DNA from: DAOMOD01 sp964526035
GTDB lineage: Bacteria; Pseudomonadota; Gammaproteobacteria; Xanthomonadales; BPKI01
Direction: 5' to 3'
Assembly (NCBI GenBank): GCA_964526035.1
Contig: CAZGKE010000092.1
Coordinates: 1-14,079, forward strand
Length of the DNA: 14,079 bases
A program made the position numbers and the translations under genes. Below the pieces are notes generated by a model that was given only the letters and a program-made list of their open reading frames with translations, made no database searches and had not been told where the DNA came from. Below are positions 1-7,234 of this stretch, piece by piece; positions within the stretch are counted from its first letter, which is position 1, and the number at the start of each line of letters is the position of its first letter.

Positions 1-1
1 G

Positions 2-154
2 CTGATGGCGCAAGCCGCGGCGCAGGCGAAGGCGGTCAGAATTCATGTCGAGCAGACCAATCCCGCCATGCGGCTTTACCGGCGGCTGGGTTTCCGTCAG
101 GTCGGCGAGCACGGAATCTATCATCTGATGCAGTGGCATGCGGATGCGCATTGA
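2..154 (+). CDS. GNAT N-acetyltransferase, C-terminal fragment (cut by window edge)
   Basis: This is the 3' end of a gene that begins before the window; about 50 codons are visible, read from base 2 to the TGA at 152-154. It contains the typical end of a Gcn5-related acetyltransferase: a strand (VRIHVEQTN), then PAMRLYRRLGFRQVG, which is the motif B helix and turn where N-x-x-A-x-x-x-Y-x-x-x-G-F contacts acetyl-CoA, followed by a last strand (YHLMQW). The substrate cannot be told because the N-terminal half is missing. A GspB-like gene follows 64 bases later on the same strand. The GNAT assignment is fairly sure and the subfamily is unknown. Confidence 0.75.
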   Translation: MMAQAAAQAKAVRIHVEQTNPAMRLYRRLGFRQVGEHGIYHLMQWHADAH

Positions 155-218
155 GGGTGATGTCGCGGGGGTTGCAGCGGCTGGTCGCGCGCATGTTGCG
201 CACGGCGGCGAGAGGGTG

Positions 219-626
219 ATGGAGGGTCGAGACCCGTCGTGCGGGGCTCACCGCTCGCGATGGACCCGCGGCGGGCCACGGTTTCTGGTCGTGGCGTGGC
301 TGGCGTTCGGGATGGGCAGTGTGGGCGCGCAGGACACTCCCGAGATGCTCGCTGCGATGCGCGCGGCGCTGCCGGCAGTGCCGGAAGAGGTGCCGGACTT
401 CGCGGCGCTGCCGCCGGAGCTGCGCCGACAGATTCCGCCGATTCGCATCCAGGTACACCGCTGGCACGACGATCCGGAAAAGCGCTACGTGCAGATCGAC
501 GGCCGACGCGTCGCGGAAGACGGCGTCGCCGGGCAAGAACTGTGGCTAAGGCGGATCCGCCGGGATGCCGTAGTGATGCAGTTCCGCAGCAGCCTGTTTG
601 TCTATCCGCTGAAGGTCGCGCATTGA
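219..626 (+). CDS. GspB-like general secretion pathway accessory protein (orphan, short)
   Basis: 135 residues from the ATG at 219, chosen because GAGAGGG lies just upstream and because this start places a basic N-terminus (residues 1-21) directly before a hydrophobic stretch (22-37, FLVVAWLAFGMGSVGA). That stretch looks like a cleavable signal peptide (A37/Q38) or a single membrane anchor. An in-frame ATG at 138 would add 27 unlikely residues. The rest resembles the periplasmic C-terminal domain of GspB (T2SSB, PF16537): FAALPPELRRQIPPI (61-75), then VHRWHDDPEKRYVQIDGRRV (79-98), then a strand-rich end. GspB proteins work with GspA in assembling the type II secretion secretin across the cell wall. 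Family members are usually longer, with a proline-rich linker that is nearly absent here. No other type II secretion gene is in the window, so the link to secretion is inferred from the domain alone. Confidence 0.6.
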   Translation: MEGRDPSCGAHRSRWTRGGPRFLVVAWLAFGMGSVGAQDTPEMLAAMRAALPAVPEEVPDFAALPPELRRQIPPIRIQVHRWHDDPEKRYVQIDGRRVAEDGVAGQELWLRRIRRDAVVMQFRSSLFVYPLKVAH

Positions 627-1014
627 GCGCGCTGCCGGTCCTGAACCCGCAGAGCCGGCTGACGCTGTGAAGTCCACGAGCCTGAGAAGGTCGCTGCGCT
701 GCCCGAATCCAATGCCCCGGCGTCACAGTGTTCTGCTCGGATTCATTGCCCTTCTTTGGCGATCGGCACGCGAATGGTCAGAACACTGGCGCGGTGCAGC
801 TCGACCTTGGGGGCGGCCAATACCACCAACGGTGGCGCCGGGCTGAACCTTCTCTTGATCGCCTCCAACGGCAGCGGCTCGGCGGATACGAGTGGTTTCG
901 TGAACACCCCCGACGGAGCGGCCTGCGAGCTTTCGTGACCGCATCGGTAGCGCGCGCCAGCGTTCGGATCCGCGCCTTGCACGTCTCCTGACCGACTGTG
1001 GGGGCGTCGATCTG
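627..1014. other. Intergenic stretch without a convincing gene
   Basis: This 388-base gap separates the plus-strand GspB-like gene from the minus-strand GTPase (tail-to-tail). Short open frames exist on both strands. The least unlikely is on the minus strand from a GTG at 982 to a TGA at 743 (79 codons), with AGGAG placed too close to the GTG. Its last 55 codons have a coding-like bias towards G/C in third positions and encode a strand-like C-terminus (KVELHRASVLTIRVPIAKEG). I recognise no family, so it may be a small unknown gene, the remnant of one, or chance. No T-tracted terminator hairpin was seen. Confidence 0.3.
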
Positions 1015-2355
1015 CTAGACCCGTGACCGCAGCCGGCTCAGAATCTCGGCGCGTGCCTCGGCCAGGATGGAATCGCGGTCGAGGCCTTCGACGATGTCCT
1101 TCAGCACCTGCTTGGGGCCGCCATCGCCCCAGGACTTGCCGGCGCGGAAATACTGTTCGGCGGCGCGGCCGACTACCACGGTGGCATACCAGGCTGCGGC
1201 CCCCTGCAGGCCGGCGGTGATGGCGGTGGACAGACCGACGGTTACCGTTTTCAGCGCCGTCGACATCAGGTGCGTGCCATAGACCACCGCCATCAGCCCG
1301 GCCACCGCACCGGCAATGGAGCCGACCAAGCGCCCCGCCTCAGCGCGCGTCATCGGCAGGTTGTAGACCCGCGACAGGTGCATCACCATCGCCACGTCGA
1401 GTCCGGCCGCCGCTACCAGATCGGCGAGCGGCACCGGGTTCAGCGCCACCGCCACGCCTTTGCCCAGGCAGTAGCTGCGGATCACTCTTGCGGCAATGTC
1501 GGCACGCGCCTGGGCGATGCGCTCGCCGACGCGATCGGCAAGATCGCCGGCAAACAGCGCGGCGTTCAGCGCGGCCAGCGTCTTGCCCTCGGCGGCCAGC
1601 ACCTCGAACATGCGCGTCCGCAGCGCGTCGATGTCGGGGCCGCGAGCTTCGCGTTCCTCGCGCTCGATGCCGTCGGCGTCGGCGCGGACCACCAGGCGCG
1701 GCGCCGGGAGCGCTGCGGCGGCCACGATGTTGTCGGCAGGCACCCGTCCACGCGCGTGTTCGACCATGCGCAGCAGCAGGGCCTGGCGTTCGCCCGCGGT
1801 ATAGCGGTCGGACTTGTTCAGCACCACCAGCAGTGGGCGTTGGGTAGCGAGCAGGGTGTCGAGCGCCGACAGCTCGGTCTGGGTGAGGTCGCCATCGACC
1901 ACGAACAGCAGCAGGTCACTGCGTCGCGCCACTTCAAAGGCCAGGGCCTCGCGCGCCTCGCCTTCGAATTCGTCGATGCCCGGGGTGTCGATCAGGTGCA
2001 CGCCGCCGGCACTGTGCTCTTCCACCCGCGCCATGCCGCTGACCCGCGTGGTGCCGTGCAGCACGCCGACCTCGAAGGCGTCGTGCCCGAGCAGGGCGTT
2101 CAGCAGCGCCGACTTGCCGACGCTGACGCGACCGAACACCGACACGTGCAGGTCGCCGCGCTCGAGCTTGTCGAGCATGGCCTCGACCTGGGCATAGTCG
2201 GCGGCGAGCGATTCACGAACCTCGGCCGGGATCGACGGGTCATCGAGCAACCGGCGCAGGCTGTCAGCCGCGCGCAGCAGGTGATCGTCGCCATCGCGTT
2301 CGGGCGCCTGCTCGCGTCGCCGCAGGCGTCGCCACCAGGAGGACCAGCGCGACAT
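1015..2355 (-). CDS. Membrane-associated Era/dynamin-like GTPase with DUF697 domain
   Basis: 446 residues starting at ATG 2355. After a basic N-terminus and a helical segment (23-67) comes a GTPase domain with all main motifs: P-loop GRVSVGKS (75-82), the switch I threonine region near T102-T103, DTPG (123-126) and NKSD (180-183), the last giving guanine specificity. The C-terminal part (about 290-430) is DUF697-like, with hydrophobic segments near 301-325, 343-363 and 370-396 separated by short polar turns, so the protein probably sits on the inner membrane. GTPase-DUF697 proteins are widespread but their role is not settled; remodelling or stress functions are guesses. The acetyltransferase gene begins 16 bases after its stop region, but the GTPase is the downstream member because transcription runs leftwards, so the two are probably co-transcribed. 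The ribosome site before the ATG is weak. Confidence 0.85.
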   Translation of the reverse strand: MSRWSSWWRRLRRREQAPERDGDDHLLRAADSLRRLLDDPSIPAEVRESLAADYAQVEAMLDKLERGDLHVSVFGRVSVGKSALLNALLGHDAFEVGVLHGTTRVSGMARVEEHSAGGVHLIDTPGIDEFEGEAREALAFEVARRSDLLLFVVDGDLTQTELSALDTLLATQRPLLVVLNKSDRYTAGERQALLLRMVEHARGRVPADNIVAAAALPAPRLVVRADADGIEREEREARGPDIDALRTRMFEVLAAEGKTLAALNAALFAGDLADRVGERIAQARADIAARVIRSYCLGKGVAVALNPVPLADLVAAAGLDVAMVMHLSRVYNLPMTRAEAGRLVGSIAGAVAGLMAVVYGTHLMSTALKTVTVGLSTAITAGLQGAAAWYATVVVGRAAEQYFRAGKSWGDGGPKQVLKDIVEGLDRDSILAEARAEILSRLRSRV

Positions 2356-2371
2356 CAGTGGCCCCGGTCGG

Positions 2372-2854
2372 TCACGCCAGGCGTGCCATCAGGTGTACGT
2401 CGACCAGCGCGCCGGCGCGCAGCGCATACGCTTTCGCGGTGCCTTCGATCTCGAAGCCGAATTTCTCGAACAGCGCGATGGCGCCAGCGTTGTCGGTGTA
2501 GGTCTCCAGCTCGATGCGGCGAACACCGAGCCAGCCGCCGCAAAGGTCCACGGCCGCACCCAGCAGCGCCGAGCCGACGCCGCGACGCCGCGCCAGTTCC
2601 GAGACGCCGAGCCCGATGTTGGCGGCGTGGCGCCGGCGCGGGTTGGCGAAGGTTTCTATACCGAGCTGGCCGAGCACCTGCTCACCTTCGCACGCCACCA
2701 GGCTGTGGAAGTGTTCTTGCCGTCTGCCGAGGCGCGCCTGCCAGAGTTCGACGCTGGGAAACGGCAGCTGCAGCGTCGACGCGTAAACGCTGGGCTGTGC
2801 ATAGATTGCGCGAATGGACTCGATGTCCCCGGGTTCGCTGTGCCTGACGATCAT
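2372..2854 (-). CDS. aaaT: YhhY/AaaT-like L-amino acid N-acetyltransferase (GNAT)
   Basis: 160 residues from the ATG at 2854. An upstream GTG at 2884 would add ten residues, but the ATG aligns with the start of E. coli YhhY as I remember it (IVIRHAE against IVRHSE). Matches to that protein run the whole length: IYAQPSVYASTLQLPFPS (17-34), the W at 39, NPRRRHAANIGLGV (71-84), the acetyl-CoA loop RRRGVGSAL (89-97), DNAGAIALFEKFGFEIEGTA (121-140) and ALRAGALVDVHLMAR (144-158). E. coli YhhY (AaaT) acetylates the alpha-amino group of certain amino acids, notably phenylalanine and methionine, and the same type of activity is expected here. The gene lies 70 bases after another GNAT gene and 16 bases before the GTPase, all on the minus strand. 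Family assignment is strong; exact substrate is inferred. Confidence 0.85.
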   Translation of the reverse strand: MIVRHSEPGDIESIRAIYAQPSVYASTLQLPFPSVELWQARLGRRQEHFHSLVACEGEQVLGQLGIETFANPRRRHAANIGLGVSELARRRGVGSALLGAAVDLCGGWLGVRRIELETYTDNAGAIALFEKFGFEIEGTAKAYALRAGALVDVHLMARLA

Positions 2855-2924
2855 CTGAAGGAAAACCTGGCTGCTCGTCGGCACAGCATACGACGCCCCG
2901 GCTGCGATGCGCCGGTGAAGGTCG

Positions 2925-3410
2925 TCATTCCTGGCAGCTGCCGATTGCGCGGGGATCCGAAAGGGGAATGCTGAGGATCACCAGGTCGCCGTGGGCCTGT
3001 TCCTGGAGGACCGCTCCGAAACGCTCGTAGTAGCCGGGATTGTCGGTTCCGAGAAAAAGCCGGCTGACGCCCATCGCGCGGGCCTGTCCAAGCAGCGCAT
3101 TCACCAGCGCCGTGCCGATGCCGCGACCGCGCGCCTGCGGAACCACCACCAGCGCGGCAAGCCATGGAGACAGATGGGGTCGCGCCTCGTCGTCGCTGTG
3201 GATGAGGTTGACCGTACCACGCAGCATCCCGCGTTCGACGGCAACCAGCGACAGGGGAATCTGGCCTGCCGCATTCGCATGGCGCAGCCGTTGCTCCAGT
3301 TGCGCCACGGTGTACACGTCGCGATCCGCCCAGAAGGTATCGTGGATCAGCGCCGCCACCTCGCCGATGAGCTCTGGAGCCTCATGCAGGTGCAGGATCT
3401 CCACGCTCAT
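2925..3410 (-). CDS. GNAT family N-acetyltransferase, substrate unknown
   Basis: 161 residues from the ATG at 3410. A GTG 63 bases upstream would also be in frame, but the GNAT fold begins at VEILHLHEAPELIGEVAALI, so the ATG is preferred. Visible motifs are strand LAALVVVP (85-91), the acetyl-CoA pyrophosphate loop QARGRGIGTALV (92-103), and LFLGTDNPGYYERFGA (118-133), where the tyrosine pair and the F-G match motif B. The segment FWADRDVYTVAQLEQRL (26-42) resembles GNAT enzymes of the small soluble type acting on free amines, but I cannot name the substrate. It is not closely similar to the neighbouring YhhY-like enzyme, so this is not a recent tandem duplication. It probably shares a transcript with the genes on either side (gaps of 70 and 83 bases). 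Confidence 0.8.
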   Translation of the reverse strand: MSVEILHLHEAPELIGEVAALIHDTFWADRDVYTVAQLEQRLRHANAAGQIPLSLVAVERGMLRGTVNLIHSDDEARPHLSPWLAALVVVPQARGRGIGTALVNALLGQARAMGVSRLFLGTDNPGYYERFGAVLQEQAHGDLVILSIPLSDPRAIGSCQE

Positions 3411-3493
3411 CAGAAGCGGGCACTCATCATCCAATGCCACTTCGAGGACTTCGCGACGCAGGCCGCACGTCACCCGCGAACCGCGCCCCGGTC

Positions 3494-3832
3494 TCAGCTG
3501 CCGGTGAGATCCTTCACCTTGGTGGTCGCACCATTGCTCTTTACCGAGGCAATGCCGGTTTCGCGGGCGGCAGTGCTGGAATACATCTGGCTTGTTCCGA
3601 TGACCTGGTGATTGGCCGCCTTCAGGTTGAAGTACGCCTTGCCGTTGGACGAGGTCTTGCGCTCGTAGCGATCATCCTGCGCGGAGTTGGCCTGGACCGA
3701 GGCGATTCCGTTTTCTGCTGAGGCGCGCGCCGTGTAAAGCTCGCTGGTCAGAATGATCTCTGCATTGGCTGCCTTGAGGACAAAGCGGAACTGACCGTCC
3801 TTGCTGTTGCTCAACTCGAACCAACCTGACAT
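3494..3832 (-). CDS. yegP: YegP family protein (two DUF1508 repeats)
   Basis: 112 residues starting at ATG 3832, with GGGAGAA seven bases upstream as a good ribosome site. The protein is two tandem copies of the DUF1508 (PF07411) unit. Repeat one spans about 1-54, with FRFVLKAANAEIILTSELY and NGIASVQAN. Repeat two spans about 55-110, with AYFNLKAANHQVIGTSQMY and TGIASVKSNG. The repeated core is K-A-A-N, then I, then T/G-S, then Y, then G-I-x-S-V. Length and organisation are those of E. coli YegP, a small cytosolic alpha/beta protein of unknown biochemical role. This is the first gene of the minus-strand run that continues into the two acetyltransferases and the GTPase. Confidence 0.92.
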   Translation of the reverse strand: MSGWFELSNSKDGQFRFVLKAANAEIILTSELYTARASAENGIASVQANSAQDDRYERKTSSNGKAYFNLKAANHQVIGTSQMYSSTAARETGIASVKSNGATTKVKDLTGS

Positions 3833-3889
3833 GGCATTTCTCCCGGGAAACGGTTCCCCAGCATAGTCCGGAAGGACGGTTTTCGCGAG

Positions 3890-4519
3890 TCACGGTACGA
3901 TGGAGTCTGCGCCCATCATGCCCAACGCAGTGAGCAAGGCCGCGACGCCAAGTGCGTGGAAGTAGATCGCGCCTGCACCGATGGCGCGATGTGGTTCATC
4001 GACCCACACGCCGCTGGCGTTCGAAAGGCGTTTGGCGCCGGCTATCTTGGCGGTGATCCCGAGCCTTGGAAACGGCACCACCACGCTGGCGATGACCAGG
4101 GGCACGTAGAGCAGCATGGCGACCACCGACCAGTTCAGGATCAGCTGCGATTCTTCAGTGGAGATGCCGATGAGCATGGCGAGCAGGCGTCCGCCGATCA
4201 TCCACAGAAACGACTCCAGCAGCATGCGGCTCTTGAACGCGTATGCGATGACGACGGCGAAAAGTCCGTAAAACACGGAGAGGCCGACGGTGGCGAGGAT
4301 GGTCGTGGCAAGTCCGTCTGCTGCCATGGCCAGGGACGCCAACAGCACGCCGGCGTGCAGAAGGACGAACTCCAGCACCATCACGCCGACGCCGAGCTGC
4401 ACCCAACGGCCGTCCTCGATTTCAAGCGGGCGGCGCCAGACATGCAGCAGGCGCCATCCCATCCCGAAGCAGGGCAGGGCGAAGGCCAGCGCCATCGCGA
4501 TCACGGTCAATTGGGACAT
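3890..4519 (-). CDS. Polytopic inner-membrane protein, family not recognised
   Basis: 209 residues from the ATG at 4519. The frame stays open further upstream, but the extension is rich in R, A and C, lacks membrane character and overlaps the sigma-factor gene, so it is discarded. Hydrophobic segments lie near 4-25, 42-66, 70-95, 104-120 (weaker), 126-149 and 182-203, giving five or six membrane helices. A polar loop with WVDEPHRAIGAG (172-183) precedes the last helix, and a charged EIEDGRW (34-39) follows the first. No catalytic motif is visible, and I cannot place it in a named family. It lies 57 bases from the YegP gene and 91 bases from the sigma-factor stop, on the same strand as both, so it could be read from either the ECF operon or its own promoter. 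No strong ribosome site is seen (AGGG well upstream). Confidence 0.65.
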   Translation of the reverse strand: MSQLTVIAMALAFALPCFGMGWRLLHVWRRPLEIEDGRWVQLGVGVMVLEFVLLHAGVLLASLAMAADGLATTILATVGLSVFYGLFAVVIAYAFKSRMLLESFLWMIGGRLLAMLIGISTEESQLILNWSVVAMLLYVPLVIASVVVPFPRLGITAKIAGAKRLSNASGVWVDEPHRAIGAGAIYFHALGVAALLTALGMMGADSIVP

Positions 4520-4610
4520 GGTCGGGTGCGCCCTGGTTGAATGGGCGGCATTGTGCGCGGTCGCGGCAACTCTGAAAACTGCGGCACGCGCGAGCGCGTC
4601 GGGAAGGTCC

Positions 4611-5864
4611 CTATGGCGATGTACAGGCGGCCGCCCGAGCCTGCAGCAGGGCGCGTTCCCGTGCGTTGCCCGCGAGCGCCGAGGCGCGCAGGAATTCGCT
4701 GCGCGCCTCATCCAGGCGGCCCAGCCTGCGCAGCAGGTCGCCGCGGACGCCCGGAAGCAGGTGATAGCGGGCCAGCGCGGGTTCGCCAAGCAGGCCATCG
4801 ACGATCTCCAGGCCGGCTTCCGGACCGAACGCCATGGCCACCGCGACCGCGCGGTTGAGTTCGATCACCGGCGAAGGCGAGAGCTGCGCCAGCGCGTCGT
4901 AGAGGGCGACGATGCGCGGCCAGTCGGTAGCTTCCGTGCTGGTGGCGCGGGCGTGGCAGGCGGCGATGGCGGCCTGCAGCGCGTAGGGGCCGAGTGCTCC
5001 ACCCAGCGCCTCGGCCCGCTCGAGCGCCGTCAGTCCGCGGCCGATGAGCAGTCGATCCCAGCGGTTGCGGTCCTGCTCGCTGAGCAGCACCGGTTCGCCG
5101 TCGGGTCCGATGCGGGCGCGCAGGCGTGAAGCCTGGATCTCCAGCAGCGCTACCAACCCGTGCACTTCCGGCTCGTGCGCTGCCAGTTCGGCGAGGATGC
5201 GGCCCAGACGCAGGGCTTCCTCGCACAGCGCGGGGCGCACCCAGTCCTCCCCGGCAGTGGCCGCATAGCCCTCATTGAATACCAGGTAGATCACCTCCAG
5301 CACCGACGCCAGTCGTGCTCCGAGTTCGGCGCCGCGCGGCACCTCGAATGGCACGTGCGCCTCGGCCAGGGTGCGCTTGGCGCGGACGATGCGTTGAGCG
5401 ACAGTGGGTTCCGGTACCAGGAAGGCGCGCGCGATCTCGCTGGTGGTGAGTCCGCCGAGGAGACGCAGGGTCAGGGCGACGCGCGCTTCCGTGGACAGGA
5501 CCGGGTGGCAGGCGGTGAACATCAGCCGGAGCAGATCATCGCCGACCGGATCGCCTGCTTCGATTTCCGGATCCCTGGACGCAGCGGCGGGCGCGAGATC
5601 GTCACCAAATTCGGCATGGGTGCGCTGCAGGCGCTGCTGTCTGCGCAGATGGTCGAGCGCACGGTTGCGCGCGGTGGTCATCAGCCACGCGCCGGGGTTG
5701 TCCGGCACGCCGTCGGCAGGCCAGCGCTCAAGCGCCGCGACCATGGCGTCCTGCGCCATCTCCTCAGCCAGCCCGACGTCACCCAGCATGCGCGCGAGCC
5801 GCGCGATCAGGCGCGCCGATTCGATGCGCCAGACGGCCGCGACGATGCGTTGAACGGCGCTCAC
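4611..5864 (-). CDS. ECF42-type RNA polymerase sigma factor with C-terminal TPR-like extension
   Basis: 417 residues from the GTG at 5864. The frame is open 64 codons further, but that stretch overlaps the DGPF gene and lacks homology, while from the GTG the protein begins VSAVQRIVAAVWRIESARLI, as in ECF42 members. Sigma region 2 covers about 10-80 (DVGLAEEMAQDAMVAALERW at 29-48, then PDNPGAWLMTTARNRALDHLRR). Region 4 covers about 112-168, with the helix-turn-helix LTTSEIARAFLVPEPTVAQR (139-158). The remaining 250 residues contain the group's VFNEGYAA (195-202), ELNRAVAVAMAFGPEAGL (335-352) and a helical-repeat tail. In this group the extension, not an anti-sigma factor, is thought to control activity. 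The gene sits 16 bases after a DGPF gene, the partnership that defines ECF42. Autoregulation is inferred from the promoter element at 7235-7261. Confidence 0.9.
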   Translation of the reverse strand: MSAVQRIVAAVWRIESARLIARLARMLGDVGLAEEMAQDAMVAALERWPADGVPDNPGAWLMTTARNRALDHLRRQQRLQRTHAEFGDDLAPAAASRDPEIEAGDPVGDDLLRLMFTACHPVLSTEARVALTLRLLGGLTTSEIARAFLVPEPTVAQRIVRAKRTLAEAHVPFEVPRGAELGARLASVLEVIYLVFNEGYAATAGEDWVRPALCEEALRLGRILAELAAHEPEVHGLVALLEIQASRLRARIGPDGEPVLLSEQDRNRWDRLLIGRGLTALERAEALGGALGPYALQAAIAACHARATSTEATDWPRIVALYDALAQLSPSPVIELNRAVAVAMAFGPEAGLEIVDGLLGEPALARYHLLPGVRGDLLRRLGRLDEARSEFLRASALAGNARERALLQARAAACTSP

Positions 5865-5880
5865 GGCGGAACCGCGCGCC

Positions 5881-6234
5881 TCAGGTGAAGCAAGGACCGA
5901 ACTCGCGAACCTCCACCGTGGCCCATGTCGCGGCGGGGCACTCGGCCGCAATCTCGATGGCTTGGGACTTTTCCTCAGTGGACAGGAGGAAGTAGCCGCC
6001 CACCATTTCCTTGGCCTCGGCGAACGGACCGTCGATGAGACGGCGCTTGCCGTCACGAACCTGCACGCGCACTCCTTCGGCGTCTGAACGCAGCGACTGA
6101 CTGGCCATCAGCAGCCCGCGTGACTTCAGATCGTCGCCGAATCGCAGCATGGTCTGGTAGAGCTCACGACCCTCCGCTTCACTGCGCTCTGCGCGTTGAC
6201 CCGCGGGTTCGACGATCAGCAGCATGTAGGGCAT
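5881..6234 (-). CDS. DGPF/YCII-related protein, sigma-proximal copy
   Basis: 117 residues from the ATG at 6234, fixed by an AAGGAG ribosome site seven to eight bases upstream. A start nine codons earlier is possible but lacks such a site. The YCII fold (PF03795, dimeric ferredoxin-like) is recognisable from MPYMLLIVEP at the N-terminus, then LLMASQSLRS (41-50), and RLIDGPFAEAKEMVGGYFLL (65-84) with the D-G-P-F signature at 68-71. Proteins of this type are partners of ECF42 sigma factors. Their reaction is not established, although the histidine-based YCII hydrolase site is absent here. The stop is only 16 bases before the sigma start, so the two are surely co-transcribed. Confidence 0.9.
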   Translation of the reverse strand: MPYMLLIVEPAGQRAERSEAEGRELYQTMLRFGDDLKSRGLLMASQSLRSDAEGVRVQVRDGKRRLIDGPFAEAKEMVGGYFLLSTEEKSQAIEIAAECPAATWATVEVREFGPCFT

Positions 6235-6292
6235 TGGGGGGCTCCTTTGGATGAAGTTCATTGCGAAAGTGAAGGACGCGGACGACGTGCCG

Positions 6293-6706
6293 TCAAGGTT
6301 CGGCGCTGACCATCCAGCCTAGCCCGAAGCGGTCGCTGAGCATGCCGAAGCACGGCGACCAGAACGTCGCCCCGAGCGGCATCAACACCTGACCATTGTC
6401 GGCCAGGGCATCAAACCAGCGTTTCGCGGTGGTCGCGTCCGGCGCGGTGATCGATACCGAAAACCCCTTGAAGCCGTCGCTGCGACCGCTGCCGTCATCC
6501 GAACCCATCAGCTGCGCGTCGCCGATCGAAAGGGAGGCATGCATGATCTTGTCCTCCCAGCCGGGCGGCATGCAGTCGGGCGGCGGCGGATCCGGGCTGT
6601 CGCGGTAGCGCATGAGTTCGGCGGTTTCGGCGCCGAACGACTGACGGTAGAAATCGAAGGCTTCCTCGCAGTTGCCGTTGAAGAACAGGTAGGGCTGGAT
6701 GGGCAT
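6293..6706 (-). CDS. PhnB-like VOC family protein
   Basis: 137 residues from the ATG at 6706. The two beta-alpha-beta modules of the vicinal oxygen chelate (glyoxalase/bleomycin-resistance) fold are visible. The first contains YLFFNGNCEEAFDFYRQSFG (6-25) and IMHASLSIGDAQLMGSD (54-70). The second contains GFSVSITAPDATTAKRWFDA (81-100) and ATFWSPCFGMLSDRFGLGWM (113-132), which is the signature end of the PhnB-like group. Members are often labelled 3-demethylubiquinone methyltransferase-like, but they are not methyltransferases. The reaction is unknown; a small-molecule detoxification role is a guess. It sits between the two DGPF genes (33 and 58 base gaps) as the second gene of the ECF42 operon. 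Confidence 0.88.
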   Translation of the reverse strand: MPIQPYLFFNGNCEEAFDFYRQSFGAETAELMRYRDSPDPPPPDCMPPGWEDKIMHASLSIGDAQLMGSDDGSGRSDGFKGFSVSITAPDATTAKRWFDALADNGQVLMPLGATFWSPCFGMLSDRFGLGWMVSAEP

Positions 6707-6739
6707 GATCGAGTCTCGATGAGGTGATCGTGGGTGGGT

Positions 6740-7177
6740 TCAGTCGACCGGCGACGCGTCCGGTCCGGTCGCTTCGCGCAGTCGTTCGTTGCGTTCCTTC
6801 AGTTCAGGCGTCACCGCCTCCCCGAAGTCGGCCAGCTCATAGACCGGGCGGATCTCGATCTCGCCCGTGCTGCCGGTCGGGTTGGGGCAGCGCCGAACCC
6901 ATTCGATCGCCTCCTCCAGCGAACGCACCTGCCATAGCCAATAGCCGGCGATCAGCTCGCGGGTTTCGGTGAAGGGGCCGTCGATCACCCGGCGGCCGCT
7001 GCCGTCAAAAGACACCCGGGCACCGTGGGCGGTGGGTTTCAGTCCTTCGCCTGCCAGCATGACGCCGGCTTTGACCAGTTCTTCATTGAAGCGGGTCATT
7101 TCAGCGAGCAAGGTCTCGCTGGGCATGACGCCGGCTTCGGTGTCGGCGTTGGCCTTGATGAGGATCATGCATCGCAT
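6740..7177 (-). CDS. DGPF/YCII-related protein, first gene of ECF42 operon
   Basis: 145 residues from the ATG at 7177, preceded by AGGAGA five bases upstream. It opens with MRCMILIKANADTEAGVMPS, contains GVMLAGEGLKPTAHGARVSF (38-57), the signature VIDGPFTETRELIAGYWLWQ (64-83), then EEAIEWVRRCPNP (88-100) and EIEIRPVYELADFG (106-119), and ends with a charged helical tail. This is the classic DGPF-domain type found beside ECF42 sigma factors. It is only distantly similar to the second DGPF protein of the same operon (5881-6234), so the two are likely old paralogues, perhaps forming a heterodimer (inference). Catalysis has not been established for the family. Expression is probably driven by the promoter element at 7235-7261, about 50 bases upstream. 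Confidence 0.92.
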   Translation of the reverse strand: MRCMILIKANADTEAGVMPSETLLAEMTRFNEELVKAGVMLAGEGLKPTAHGARVSFDGSGRRVIDGPFTETRELIAGYWLWQVRSLEEAIEWVRRCPNPTGSTGEIEIRPVYELADFGEAVTPELKERNERLREATGPDASPVD

Positions 7178-7234
7178 GGTGTTCTCCTGGGTGCGTGTTG
7201 CGGGCAGCAGGGAATGATGTCCCTTCTGCCATGC

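Noticed and set aside
1270..2847. A 525-codon plus-strand open frame over the GTPase and YhhY-like genes
   Set aside because: It is antisense to two genes with clear motifs; its product is rich in H, R and Q and has no family features. Long antisense frames are common in high-GC DNA.
2372..3410. Tandem duplication of acetyltransferase genes
   Set aside because: The two GNAT proteins share only the general acetyl-CoA motifs; outside these they differ, so a recent duplication is not supported.
4520..4798. A 93-residue N-terminal extension of the 209-residue membrane protein
   Set aside because: It overlaps the sigma-factor gene and has arginine-rich, non-membrane composition; the ATG at 4519 begins directly with the first helix.
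5865..6056. A 64-residue N-terminal extension of the sigma factor
   Set aside because: It overlaps the DGPF coding region, has no resemblance to sigma factors, and the GTG at 5864 gives the expected family start.
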